Positions 52,201 through 62,122 of a stretch of 64,000 nt of DNA are shown here, in pieces. The stretch covers positions 61,001 to 125,000 of the forward strand of contig JAPWFG010000067.1 of assembly GCA_028015205.1 (NCBI GenBank), in the 5' to 3' direction. The notes beneath the pieces were generated by a model, which saw nothing but the letters and a program-made list of their open reading frames with translations, did no database searches and had not been told where the DNA came from. The translations under genes and the position numbers were made by a program. This DNA comes from Mytilisepta virgata. Its lineage: Eukaryota; Mollusca; Bivalvia; Mytilida; Mytilidae. Position 1 is the stretch's first letter. Each line of letters opens with the position of its first letter.

Positions 52201-55200
52201 ATTGATATTTAGATATGGCTGCCTATAATCTTCGTGTACATGTAATTGGAGTGAAAAGCCTTTGAGTAAATCATATAAATCATACATCTATATCATGAGT
52301 GAATCTGCATAATACATGTTGGCAGCTTGTTTGGAAGATTAAATTGTCCCAAATCCGTTATTTTTCTGCACGTTGTCACTTGTTTGCACAGAGATCTCTT
52401 CATTCAGTAATTGCTCCTGTATTAGTTGGAAAAGTATATTTTGGCAGCCTTTTGGTTTGCATTGGAATAACCAATTTTATTTTTCAAAGTTTCATTCATT
52501 ATTGGCTAGTCCAGGTTTCGTATTAGACAGTCAGATGTCTTGTTTACCTTTTGCATTTTCCCGGTCGCAATTTTGACCTTTGACATTGGTTTTCAATGAC
52601 ATAAGCTAATTAGTGTCAGCTTGGGGTCGTTAAAATCTTAACAGTTATATTAACACCTGTTTAATCACTGTTTAATGGCATTGGGGACTAATTACAGGTG
52701 TAATCAATCAAGGGAATGATGTATTCTTTTGATAAGCAACAATTACTGAAGGGTCGTTGACGAGTTCCACGAAATTTCAACATGTTCAAAAATATAGCAT
52801 CTCGGCTAAAACAGATAGCATCTTAGCAGAGTCAGATAGCATCTCAGCGACTTGAATAGGATCTTGGCGATTTCTGATAGCGTCTCGGTGCTGAGATGCT
52901 AAAAGGGCCCAGGGAGAACACTGCATTACTGTTATGTTTTCTGAGTTCTAATATATTGTTTGCAGAACTAGATATACCCCCCGAAAACGACATTTTAGGG
53001 GGAGGGGGTATATAGGTTTCAGTCTGTCTGTCTGTCCGAAATAACGTTGTCCGCAACTCCTCCTACATTACTTGCATGATTCTCATGAAACTTAATGGAA
53101 TGTTAGATTACTATATGAAGATGTGCATATTGTCAGGAATTTCTGTTTGGACAAGAAATATAAAAGATATGGCTGTTTGGACTTAGCCATATGTTGTTCC
53201 ATATGTTGTCCGCAACTCCTCCTACATTACTTGCATGATTCTCATGAAACTTTATGGAGTGTTAGATCACATTATGGAAATTTGCATATTGTCAGGATTT
53301 TCTGTTTGGGCAAGTAGTTTGAAAAATATGATGATTTGAACTTCAAAACAGACATTTGCTGCGGGGGGTATTAGTCCCTTTCAGGACAGTTCTAGTTTTA
53401 ATTGTAAACAAGTAAATAAAGACCTATTTCACACTTGATTTAAAATGGCTGATGAAATAAATGAAAAGTTTGGTAAATAAAATCAAAATTAAAACAAGCT
53501 TGTTTGGAATAAAAATCCTAATCAGTTGTTTAAGTAAAGTCAAGAAATACCAAAAGGATATTCAAAGGAGGAAAAAACTTTTCTGTCAGGAGCTGGGCTC
53601 TGTCGAGGAAGTCAATGTATATGTCACAAGCTCTGGATTAACGTATGAGTTATGAAATATATACTCCATACGCCGGCGCTTCTGGAATATTGCCGCTCAA
53701 AAATGGGAAGTTGACGAATCGAAAGTCAGAGTCATCCCGTTTGTCGTAAAGTTTTGTATTCAGCCTTCCTCTGGTTTTCTCTCAATGACATGCTCATTTG
53801 TATATATCATATATTAAAAATTCAGTGTCTTGCCTGTTTTTGCTGTTGTCTATGTTTTCAGTGTAATAGTTGAATGAACATAATTTTCTCCACATGATAT
53901 TTATTAATCATGAAGAAGCTTCTATCAAAGTTTGGTAAAAATCCAGGATGGTTTAAGAAAGTAATTAATGTTTTAAAAAACTTTAACTGCAGACTGTATG
54001 TAATGTTTACTGGGAAAAAACTTAAGTCCAAATATAAGTAAAATATGGAAAATGGGAATATTACAAAATTTTCCTCTGAATGCTTTTGATCATGAACAAG
54101 CTTCTGTCCAAGTTTGGTAAAAATCCAGGATGGTTTAAGGAAGTTATTAATGTTTTAAAAGCTTTAACCACAGGCTGAATGTAAATGTTGATGCCGCCGA
54201 CGCCAGAATGTAGGATCGCTATGTCCCGCTTCCGCAACAAAAGTCGCAGGCTTGATAAAAAGCAAATGTTTTATTCACTTTTTCAGTATATTTGTAATTC
54301 AGAATACTCTTTACTGCAAAAATAAGTGCAAAGTTCAATATATAATTGTCTTGGTTTTTTTTTCATTCTAGATGTCGAGCTGATCCATATCTTATGAAAG
54401 TATTGTTACATTATACCAAGAACAGTAAAATCAGTCCTGAATTTCTTAAGGCATGGCAGCATTACAAAAAAGTTGGCCTACCTCTAGTTGAGTAAGTATA
54501 CTTATCAGTTAATAGTATACAGTAAATCTATATTAAGCAACCTTAGACCATTTCTCTGTTAAATTCAACAAAAATGATACTAATTAAACCTTATATGTGA
54601 CCATTTAACTTGATAGGCCACTTGTTGATGGAACAAAGTGGTGTTCTCTAGTGGCTGGTTTGGAACTGAAGAGACTGAGGCCTATCGTTCTTTTGTAAGA
54701 GTGCCTATATTATATTCATCAAATTATTATTAAGAAAAAAAAGCCCTCTAATTTTTATCCTTCCCTCACTTTACTGAGACCTGCTCTTGGTTGCACTGGA
54801 ATATTGCAGTTGGTTACATTGTAAAGTATCCTAAAAACTTAAAACCTATGAAAGATGTAAGTCTGTGCAAAGATTTCATAACAAGGTTTTAAGTTTTTGG
54901 AATATTTTCATTTTTTGTTTCACGGTACATCTCTGAATCTATTCTATATTCATAGTCCGATCATAAGTGAGCTTCCAGTTGTAATAACTTTTAATTGTAG
55001 CTTGGGTTTACCATCATTTTAAAGAGCAAATTTTGTCATTATTAATTTTCAGAGGAGGGAGACCCAATCTTGTTGGTTTTGTACCCCCAGAAGGACCAGG
55101 AATATTACTCGACCAATCATCAAACACACCATCTTCCTCTTCCAATATGGCTGCCGAGGAAGGCAGGACAGGTGAACAAGTATCAACATCCAGAACTACA

Positions 55201-55326
55201 TCACGACATGGGACAGTAAGCAGGAATGAGGAAACACCTACTCAGACAGAAACTCCTATTGATGCTAGTCGTATATCATTGGATTCTAACCAAACACCTG
55301 TAATTCCTGAAATTACTGCAGAATAA
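38636..55326 (+). CDS. ANKAR: Ankyrin and armadillo repeat protein (ANKAR-like)
   Basis: Coding exons 38668-40249, 44133-44377, 50125-50281, 51557-51704, 54372-54491 and 55053-55326 sum to 2,526 bases and encode 841 residues; every junction is GT-AG and in phase. Residues about 8-103 are three ankyrin-type repeats (for example NGWAAIHNAAHRGFL). From about 105 to 750 the protein is a run of armadillo/HEAT-like helices (such as LLKLLKDS and TALALWALAG). Exon 6 starts with a Gly/Pro segment (GGRPNLVGFVPPEGP) and ends in a Ser/Thr-rich tail. No transmembrane segment or enzyme motif is seen, so it is a scaffold protein. From memory, vertebrate ANKAR is about 1,430 residues; this gene matches only its C-terminal half. 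An in-frame TAG at 38641, inside the first exon after the TTTCAG acceptor, makes ATG 38668 the likely start, so the short form seems real. Other armadillo proteins (ARMC3/ARMC4 group) are the main alternative names. Confidence 0.88.
41237..41529 (+). mobile_element. Small TIR element (MITE) in ANKAR-like intron 1
   Basis: The left end GGGAGCAACCATTTGATTTT and the right end, inverted (GGAGCAACCACTTGATTTTT), are TIRs of about 20 bases followed by G/C runs. 293 bases, no coding. The flanks CCTTA and TTTAA do not show a clear target duplication. Confidence 0.6.
42785..42935 (+). repeat. Mollusc SINE-like fragment
   Basis: GTTTGTTTGTTTAG followed by TTGAATGCCGTTTTCAGCAC and GGTGGAGGAAGCTGGAGTAC. 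The phrase around GCCGTTTTCA and GGTGGAGGAAGC is typical of SINE bodies I know from bivalves and other molluscs. No A/B box tRNA head is intact, so this is a partial copy. Confidence 0.45.
43652..44004 (+). repeat. 353-bp direct duplication, copy A
   Basis: Nearly identical to 45195-45548. The last 10 bases are GTAGGTTAGT in both. Differences seen are a few substitutions and a small indel near the end (GAAATATATG against GAAATACATG; GGTATTG against GGTAAATG). It ends 128 bases before ANKAR-like coding exon 2. Confidence 0.92.
44133..44377 (+). CDS. ANKAR: ANKAR-like coding exon 2
   Basis: Acceptor GTCTAG, donor CAG|GTAAAA, 245 bases, residues 528-609 (armadillo repeats, MVRLLAGLALATFAY). It lies between two near-identical 353-bp direct repeats (43652-44004 and 45195-45548). 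Its length is not a multiple of three, so losing it would shift the frame. Confidence 0.92.
44585..44775 (+). repeat. Bivalve dispersed repeat fragment
   Basis: GACGGCTTTGGCTTTACCCC, TTTTAGGCCTAGGAACAGAT and GTAATAAAATTGGTATCAAA follow the order of a repeat I know as very common in mussels (its usual form ends with a GTAATAAA...CCTGGTACCTTTGAT-like tail). A minus-strand open frame here is incidental. Confidence 0.35.
45195..45548 (+). repeat. 353-bp direct duplication, copy B
   Basis: Same orientation as copy A, 1,543 bases downstream, beginning ATTATAAATATTTCACAATA. It lies in intron 2, so the pair brackets coding exon 2. No TIR or target duplication at the edges. Confidence 0.92.
46640..47330 (+). 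repeat. Headless core array related to the AGCTCACC family
   Basis: Two to three diverged cores with AACATGGCTGCCAGGGTCA, TGATCCTTACATGGTCCTCT and TTTAACATAGGATCTTATGG; neither 5' nor 3' terminus is present. In ANKAR-like intron 2. Confidence 0.5.
47605..47897 (+). mobile_element. AGCTCACC-family element, 5' part, split by a nested copy
   Basis: AGCTCACCTGGACCAAACTT begins a copy that reaches GGGTCAAGTTGTACAACTAT and is then cut by the element at 47898. Its sequence appears to resume at 49944 with AGAAGTCATTGCCCTTGAAA. Confidence 0.5.
47898..49943 (+). mobile_element. AGCTCACC-family element with about 480-bp tandem interior
   Basis: Complete from AGCTCACCTGGCTATTGCCA to CCAGGTGAGCGATACAGGCT and CTCTAG. 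The interior repeats a unit of about 482 bases three times (phrase GAAACCGCTGGGCCGATTGG near 48140, 48628 and 49112). The first two are almost identical, so the expansion is recent. It lies in ANKAR-like intron 2. Confidence 0.75.
50125..50281 (+). CDS. ANKAR: ANKAR-like coding exon 3
   Basis: Acceptor TTTTTTTCAG, donor GCAG|GTAAAT, residues 610-661, one armadillo repeat with the typical ALACDCIARLA third helix. It begins only about 180 bases after the end of a 2 kb AGCTCACC-family element. Confidence 0.92.
51557..51704 (+). CDS. ANKAR: ANKAR-like coding exon 4
   Basis: Acceptor TTTTTTTAG, donor ATAG|GTGATG, residues 662-710 and part of 711 (GNASIALGYLSYN, an armadillo helix). Confidence 0.92.
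51784..52923 (+). mobile_element. 1.14 kb TIR element with CATTA target duplication
   Basis: Perfect 12-base TIRs CAGTGTTCTCCC / GGGAGAACACTG; CATTA on both flanks (51779-51783 and 52924-52928). Near its right end are tandem GATAGCATCTCGGCT-like units. Non-coding. The CAGTG start is hAT-like, but hAT elements normally duplicate 8 bases. It lies in ANKAR-like intron 4, about 80 bases after exon 4. Confidence 0.72.
52971..53395 (+). mobile_element. Helentron-like element, ATACCCCCCG family
   Basis: Starts GATATACCCCCCGAAAACGA, folding onto GGGGGAGGGGGTATAT, then CTGTCTGTCTGTCCG, then two copies of GCAACTCCTCCTACATTACT. It ends GCGGGGGGTAT (inverse of the start), GTCCCTTTCAGGAC and TTCTAG followed by TTTTAA. 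No coding. Confidence 0.55.
53650..53775 (-). pseudogene. Second reverse-transcriptase fragment, frameshifted
   Basis: The minus frame reads GRLNTKLYDKRDD, then VNFPFLSGNIPEAPAYGVYI, then a stop. It is the same protein region as 32740-32880 but on the other strand and extending further. The preceding residues fit only in another frame, so it is decayed. In ANKAR-like intron 4. Confidence 0.6.
53900..54262 (+). repeat. Dispersed repeat with two 170-base units
   Basis: ATCATGAAGAAGCTTCTATC and ATCATGAACAAGCTTCTGTC start two copies, each with GGTAAAAATCCAGGATGGTT. It closes with GATGCCGCCGACGCCAGAAT and TCGCAGGCTTGATAAAAA, an ending I associate with another abundant mussel repeat. It lies just before exon 5. 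Confidence 0.45.
54372..54491 (+). CDS. ANKAR: ANKAR-like coding exon 5
   Basis: Acceptor ATTCTAG, donor TTGA|GTAAGT, residues 711-750 and part of 751: the last armadillo-like helices (PYLMKVLLHYT, FLKAWQHYKKVGLP). Confidence 0.92.
55053..55326 (+). CDS. ANKAR: ANKAR-like coding exon 6 (terminal)
   Basis: Acceptor ATTTTCAG, residues 751-841, TAA at 55324-55326. A Gly/Pro-rich segment leads into a low-complexity Ser/Thr/Glu tail that is probably disordered. Confidence 0.92.
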
Positions 55327-56645
55327 GTCATATACTAGTGAATTTTTTGTTTCTATATAAATAATTGTCAGAATTGTTTTGTCAGTATTGAAGAATTTGA
55401 ATGAAAATATGTGTCCACATCTTGTCTATTTTTATGGCAAGCTGTTTTACTATTTACTATTTATTCTAACTTCAAGATATCTCATATAATATATAAGATA
55501 TCTTATATAATCTAGTTTTTATAAGATATCTTATACACTTTATAAGATATCTTATATACTTTATAAGATATCTTATATACTTTATAACATATCTTCTAAA
55601 GTTTATAAGATATCTTATAAAGTATATAAGATATCTCATAAAGTATATAAGATATCTCATAAAGTATATAAGATATCTTATAAACTATATGAGATATGTT
55701 ATAAAGTTTATTAGATATCTTGAAGTTCAAATAAATAGTAAAATGGCTTGGCATATATTTTGCATGTTTTTATTATAATGCAATCTAACAATGTACATGT
55801 ATGGTTCAAATCTCACATCATATACATTTTATACAGTATTAACAGCATCACATAAAGTTCTTAATTTACAATAGAAGAATGTATTTGTTGGGTAAAATTC
55901 ACATAAACTATAGGATAGATTATTTTTTGTGTATTTTGTATTTAGCATTCTTATCTTGCTATGATTATTATCATGTTTTTAAAGTTGATTTGCATCAAAC
56001 TCATCTTTATAAGATATATGATCTTAAATAAGTCCTTATGAAATATTTGGGACATCTTCCACAAGTGTACGTTTTCCTGAGTGGAGCACAGTGGATTGAG
56101 GATAAAAGACATAATTTATTATATGAACGGAATGCACATCTATTATATTGGACAAATGTGGGTCCTGGAGCTTATTTCTGCTGTAAACTATGTTTTTTCC
56201 TTCAAAGCAGTTGAAAACATTGCAATTCCCTCAAATAACTTCCATTGTTACATCATGATGCCATCAACATAGGAGTAACATTTAGTATGTAAATGATAGT
56301 TATCCTTGGAATAGAAAACTCTGCATTTTGAAATAATATTTTTGTTTTCACTTTTGTTTGTGATTATATGTTAAATATGTTTTCTGTCTTTGTAAACTTT
56401 ATTTTGCTATTTTAAAAGAGTGCTTGATATTTTTAAAAATATTTACAATTTATACAAATTTTTACTTTGTTATTAAATTTATATCCAGGTTTTAATTTTC
56501 TTTTTGTTGTGATAAAATTGTTATACGTTTTCATAATTTTATAAATGTAGAATTCATTGTGGTTTATATAAGGGCATTTGCAGTATTTCTAAGCTGCGGA
56601 AACCAATGTATAAGTGTGAAAAAAAGTTTACTTAATAAACTGTGA
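55327..56645 (+). other. ANKAR: ANKAR-like 3' UTR with poly(A) signals
   Basis: AT-rich, no coding frame. AATAAA at 55729-55734, inside the palindrome described separately, and at 56634-56639, followed by a TGTGACCTTTTTTG-type downstream element, which makes the second the better end. Confidence 0.45.
55434..55754. repeat. Palindrome of GATATC units in the ANKAR-like 3' UTR
   Basis: The outer arms ATGGCAAGCTGTTTTACTAT and ATAGTAAAATGGCTTGGCAT are inverted copies, and so are ACTTCAAGATATCT and AGATATCTTGAAGT inside them. Between them, about ten units of TATAAGATATCTTATA type, each palindromic itself, fill about 240 bases. The whole could fold as one long hairpin or as many small ones. Confidence 0.85.
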
Positions 56646-57389
56646 CCTTTTTTGTCACTTTTAATGATCGGTTGTATTCTGTTTTAGTTTTTTCTGGTTC
56701 TTAGTGTTTATAATGTCATGTTTAGATTATGAAAAGAAAAAAATAATTCTTCAGGTCGACTAGAAATCTTTCATTTTCCTGCCTCTTTTATCATATTATA
56801 ATTTTAGGATAAAAAAATATATTTGATATTTCTAACTGTTTCTAAGGCTTGTATATTTATATTTTACTGTAATATAAATATATATTCTATATTTTAAATA
56901 TTTATCTGGGGGAAAACAGTATTTTATAATAAATGTCAATCATGACAAAAAGTTAAAACAGAATCCATGACATAATGTTTTAGATGTATCATTTCTAGGA
57001 CAGAAAGGAAGTAAGAAAGCTAAGTAATTATACATTTGAAATTGAAATGTGAATCATAAGCCAAGTTTTAAACTATTTTGACATAAGTGCAGCTCTTTTA
57101 CAATTTGAAATCATTCATTATTATCTTTTAAGATTAATTTACACTTATTTTAAAGAAACTGTGATAAGCCATTTTTGTTGTATCTTCATTATTAGTAGAT
57201 TGAATATGGATTGTGTTATCAGAGTTTTTTGTTATATATATTGTTCTAAATACACTCAGCATACATGTATGGGCAGCGAAAAGGGTAAAAAAGACATTAA
57301 GACAAAATTAACAGCTTAAAACAAAATCAACAGACTCCAATGCAAAACTAATGAACATCGATGTTAAAAGAACAGCTTAAAATTAAATC

Positions 57390-58684
57390 AACAGATAATC
57401 ATTATTCCGTGTCCATGTGCATACTCCGGATAGACATGTAGTGTGTCCACTTTTGTTGTCTTATATCTGAAAAACTAAAGCATTTACAGCAAAACTGACC
57501 GGAATAAAAATGTTCATTAGGTCAAGATCTACCTTCTATGAAATTTTCAGATGAATCTGTCAACCCTTTGTTGGGTTATTGCCCCTGAATTGTTAATTTT
57601 AAGGAAATTTTGGAGTTTTATAGGTTATTATCTTGAATATTATTATAGATAAAGACAAACTGTAACCAGCAAAAATGTTCAACAAAGTAAGATGTACAAA
57701 TAAGTCAACATGACCAAAATCATTGATTGACCCCTTATAAAAGTTTTTGCCCTTTAATACAGCATCCGGTGTAAAATATTGTTTAAAATCTTCTCCTCTG
57801 AAACCACTGGGCCATTTGGGATCAAACTTTGGTGGAATGGTCCTTGGGTGGCCCCCTTCCCAAATTATGTTGGGCATCCCTGACTTCCAACCAACATGGC
57901 TGCTGTTACTAAAAATAGAAAAAAGGGGGGATGAAGAAAAAATCTTCAATGAAACTACAAGGCCAATTGTAACCAATCAAGGCAGTATTGGTCCTTAGGA
58001 TGTTCTCTTTTAGGATTATGTCCGATGACCCAGACTGTTAACCAAGATTGCCACCACAGCCGAGCTTAGTTTAACATTGGGCCCTAATGGAAAATTCATT
58101 GAAAAATCTTCTTGTCCTGAACCACTTGACCAATTGGAACCAGACTTGGCAGCAATGGTCCTTAGGAGGTCCTCTTTCAGAAATATGTCGGATTCCATGC
58201 ACTTTGAACCAAGATGGCCACCACAGCTGAACTTAGTTTAACATCAGACCCTATGGGAAATTCACTCAAAAATATTCTTGTCTGAACCACAAAAATCAAT
58301 TAGAACTAGACTTGGTAGCAATGGTCCTTAGATGGTCGTCTTTCAGAAATGTATCCGATCACCCAGGTTTCCAACCAAGATGGCCACCACAGCCGAACTT
58401 AGTTTCATATAGGACCCTATGGGAAAATTCATTTAAAAATCTTGTCTGAAACCACTTAGCCAGTTTGAACAAGACTTAGCAGTAATGGTCCTTGCATGGT
58501 TTTCTTTTTGAAATGTGTCCATTGACCTGACCTGGACTGTCAACCAAGCTGGCTGCCACAGCCGAACTAAGTTTAACATAAAACCCTATAGGAAAACCAG
58601 CCAATTTGACTACAACACTTTTAGTTGTGCTCAAGGTGAAAAGTTGAATCCAGGTGAGCAATACAGGCTCTTGGGAGCCTCTAG
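57390..58684 (+). mobile_element. AGCTCACC-family element, 5' truncated
   Basis: Lacks the AGCTCACC head. It starts with a stretch like bases 131-195 of the window, then jumps to TTATATCTGAAAAACTAAAG (compare 770-790) and follows the outer element at 506-3153 through its cores. It ends CCAGGTGAGCAATACAGGCT and CTCTAG. Confidence 0.65.
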
Positions 58685-59985
58685 TTTGGCTTTTATTTTG
58701 TATCAAGGTCATTAGAGTGTTTAAATACATTATCTACTATACTATAGTTGTTCCTCCCTTGTTGTGTGTCATGACATACATTGTTTTTGTTTCATTTAGC
58801 ATAAAAAATGACTTGTAAAAGGCTCAATTTTCTCAGCAATAAGTACCATTCCATATAAAATTCAAAATCCAATGGCACATGATAGAAATGGATTTTCTTT
58901 TTATGTGTGTTTTTTGCATTTCTTTCATATATTTATTAACAGATCTGATGAATTTTTTGTAGTTGTGACCTGTCTTTCTTAGATATTTTTTATACAGAAT
59001 GCACTTTGAACAGGGAAGATAACTAGTGTTAGACCAATAATTTGTGTATAATCTTTACAAGTTATTTTCATTGCTGCTAGATGGCTTTTGAAATTCACGG
59101 CTATTTTATTATAAACTTTTACTTAGTCTGATTGTTATATTAAATGCAATTCAGTTCAGGCTAAACACTTGTCCCCTTTTTTAGACAATTTTTACAAAGA
59201 AAGCACTATAGAACATTGTTGCCAAGGGAGATAATTTATGGAAATTTACATAGAAAGCACTACAAATTATAAATAGCTTCCTGATTATATTTGGAACCAA
59301 TGTTTGATTTGTTCTGTTATCCTAATGTATGGACATTATGACAACAAATTAAATTGCAATTAAAAAACTATGATATGCCACCCATTTTTATTTAATTGTT
59401 TGATTTTTATATGGAACTGTACTTAAAGTACTTTCAGATGTTTTGAACAACATATATTAATTAAAAACAATAATTGATTTACTGAGATATTTAGTATGAA
59501 ATAAAATCATTCATAATTTCTTATAAATTTTCATTGTTAATTAAATAAATAAGTCACAAATTCAGGGAAATAGTATATTATATTCTGTAAGTTTTACAAA
59601 AATGCAATAATTTTTTGCATTGTGAATATCATCAATACTGTGTTTATTATTTGTAAGATCTTAAATCATATCCCTTTGTTTATTTACCTAATGGATTAGT
59701 AGACAATGCTTTCTACTGTGATGTTTGCTGTATGGCATAAAGACATATTGTACCACTACAGATAAGATGTGATAACAGATCAATTTGTATAGTAGTGTTT
59801 TAGTTTGCCAATTAACAGTAGATTCATTTTAATCTCTCATAAATACTAAAACTTGAGTATTCTTTGATTGAATAATACTAAAACTTGAGTATTCTTTGAT
59901 TGAATACTTCAAAAGGGTTATTCATGATTGTTATTGTTGATTGTCATATTATAAATTATCATTAAATGAACATTTGTAGTGTTTC
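58685..59985. other. Intergenic, no gene seen
   Basis: AT-rich. One 32-base tandem pair at about 59843-59906 (AATACTAAAACTTGAGTATT repeated). Nothing else recognised. Confidence 0.5.
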
Positions 59986-59989
59986 TATA

Positions 59990-60360
59990 AAGGTCTTTAA
60001 CAAGCATTGTTATTTTGGTGCCGATTGGAAATCCAAGATGGCCACTAGCATCCGTGGACCCTATTGGAAAATGTATTTCTGTTCTGAAGAACAATCCAAC
60101 AGATTGATACCTAGCTTGGTGGATTTGAAAGTATAAGGACATGAAATCTTGTTACTTTGGTGCCAATCTACCAATGAAGATGGCTGCCAGGCCCCAAAAA
60201 AGTGGCTTTATTGATTGGTTAAATTTTTCCCTGAACTACTAGAGGCATTGATTTGAAACTTTCATTAATGATCATAGCAATTTACTACCCAAGTTGTGTT
60301 ACTTTGGTCCTTTGTTGCTGCTGGTCAGAAATCCAAAATGGCTGCCAGAGTTTTACTTGT
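59990..60360 (+). repeat. Diverged core repeats related to the AGCTCACC family
   Basis: ATCCAAGATGGCCACTAGCA, AAGATGGCTGCCAGGCC and AATGGCTGCCAGAG recur with TTACTTTGGTGCC; no termini. Confidence 0.45.
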
Positions 60361-60439
60361 ATTTAAAATTCTTTGTTTGATGAACAATATAATAGAATGT
60401 GTATAATAGGGTCCATTATATCTAGCTTTAATGCCATCG

Positions 60440-60525
60440 GAATATAGGGAAATGACAAAATGACGTCAATTTTAGGCCATTTTATATTAATTATTACATG
60501 TAAATAAATAGTGACCCTGAACCAT
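60440..60525 (+). repeat. Empty-site copy of an 85-base direct repeat
   Basis: AATATAGGGAAATGACAAAA through CCATTTTATATTAATTATTA to TAGTGACCCTGAACCATA. It matches 61828-61992 except that the 70-base insertion there is absent. Confidence 0.7.
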
Positions 60526-61622
60526 ATTGAGAGCCTCATTATGTTAACTCTCATGACTTAAAGGTAAAAATAATCATTGTTGATATACACAACACATGTT
60601 TTACATGAAGTCTGAAGCAAACAAGCTAAATATACACATATTTTAAGTGACATAAGCCACTTGGTACCAACTTGACTGCATTTTGTGGAACAGGGCACAT
60701 GGAGCTGTATAACAGTAAAGTGAAATAAATGTCATATTTACACATGTACAAAAATTTAGAAAATTGAATGTTACACGTCTTGCATCAATGCTTTAGCTTG
60801 ATAGCTTTGATATACCATCATAGATAGCTCTCATTTCATCAGTAACATAACATGCATTAAATATGAGCCCCTTGTACTGGAAGCACATAGTACTCAATAA
60901 TAACTGGATTGCATGCTTCCAGAGAGGAACATGCTCTGGTCTGAATGAACCGACATGCATGATACACTTAAAACTTCTGGTTTGTGGCATCACACATATT
61001 TATTTAACCATTATTAACTTGTGTATTCTTTATTTTTCATTATTTTCTTTCTATTTTACCAAGTTGTATTCAGACCAGAATCAAAACGCTAAAATACTTG
61101 AGTTATCTCCCCTAGACTGATGAATTTATGAGATTTTGTTGAATTTTAACTTTATTTTCAAAACATTCATAAATGAATTATCATATAACACTATAGGAGA
61201 ACACAAAAAACTATTTAAAATTATCGGTTTGTTTAAAAAAAACTTGGTAAAGAATTTTCCAAGAAGAATGTTAAAATTTGAAAGAATTCAATGAAGAAGT
61301 ATGACTTTTAAATGATCTCATAATTTCTTTGTATATGGAGGTAGAAGCTGATAATTATACACAAAAATTTGGGGTGTTTGGGAGATAAAAGTTACCCAAT
61401 TTGGATCAGGGTCACTAATTCCAAAAATAAAATTTTCGTGGGGGCTCGAAACAAGTTCTTAAAAAAAATAGTGCTGCCAGTATCTGATAACATATGAAGA
61501 AATACTTAAATTATAGAGAATAATCAATTTGTATCTTATAAAACAGTAGATTTAAAAGACAGATTTTTGCATTTTTAATGGAGTAAGGATATCTGGAATT
61601 TCCTTCGTATTTTCATCCTCAC

Positions 61623-61676
61623 AAGTCAGGGTTTTGTATCCAAGTTCTTTCCTGTATGGATACAAAACCCTGACTT
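61623..61676. repeat. Perfect 20-bp hairpin, 14-base loop
   Basis: AAGTCAGGGTTTTGTATCCA and its exact inverse are separated by 14 bases. Perfect pairing stands out in this otherwise diverged stretch. Confidence 0.85.
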
Positions 61677-61827
61677 GGGAGGATGTATTATTTTGGGAAA
61701 ATTTAGAGTTCAGAAAGTAGTTTCCCCAGGGAGATCTCATTGAGACCAGGTTTGTGAAAAATTTCATTTCTAATTGTAGCACGAAAATCAAACGTGGTGC
61801 AGATTTTTGCACTGTACTAGGCAAACG

Positions 61828-61992
61828 AAATATAGTGAAATGACAAAATGACGTCAAGTTTAGACCATTTTATTAAACTGGACCCCTGCTGTTGTTTCGG
61901 TCTTATCTACACGCGGAGCATCAATCAGCGGGTGGCCAGTTTACCATTTTATATGAATTATTACATGAAAATAAATAGTGACCCTGAACCAT
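61828..61992 (+). repeat. Filled-site copy of the direct repeat
   Basis: The second copy of the segment at 60440-60525, interrupted by 61874-61943 and one target duplication. Confidence 0.7.
61874..61943 (+). mobile_element. 70-bp MITE-like insertion with 9-bp target duplication
   Basis: Ends TAAACTGG and CCAGTTTA are perfect 8-base inverses. CCATTTTAT occurs on both sides (61865-61873 and 61944-61952), and the copy at 60440 has a single CCATTTTAT at this point. A 9-bp duplication suits Mutator-like elements. Confidence 0.65.
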
Positions 61993-62122
61993 AAGCTCTG
62001 GTATAATAGTGTCCATTGACAAAAATTTTAACTTAAATGGCAAATTAAATCCAGGTGGATATATAGTACATTTAACAGGGTCCTGATAACCAGACCTGGG
62101 TCAAAAACTTTGAAAAGTAATT

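Noticed and set aside
57599..57976. 125-codon minus-strand frame
   Set aside because: It is antisense to a Helentron-like element whose other copies do not keep the frame open.
60793..60993. Minus-strand frame of about 65 codons (reads SFRPEHVPLWKHAIQLLLST)
   Set aside because: Composition is somewhat protein-like, but there is no convincing start, no acceptor or donor partner and no family I recognise; left unannotated.
61552..61857. 101-codon minus-strand frame
   Set aside because: It runs through the perfect hairpin and a repeat segment; the frame seems incidental.
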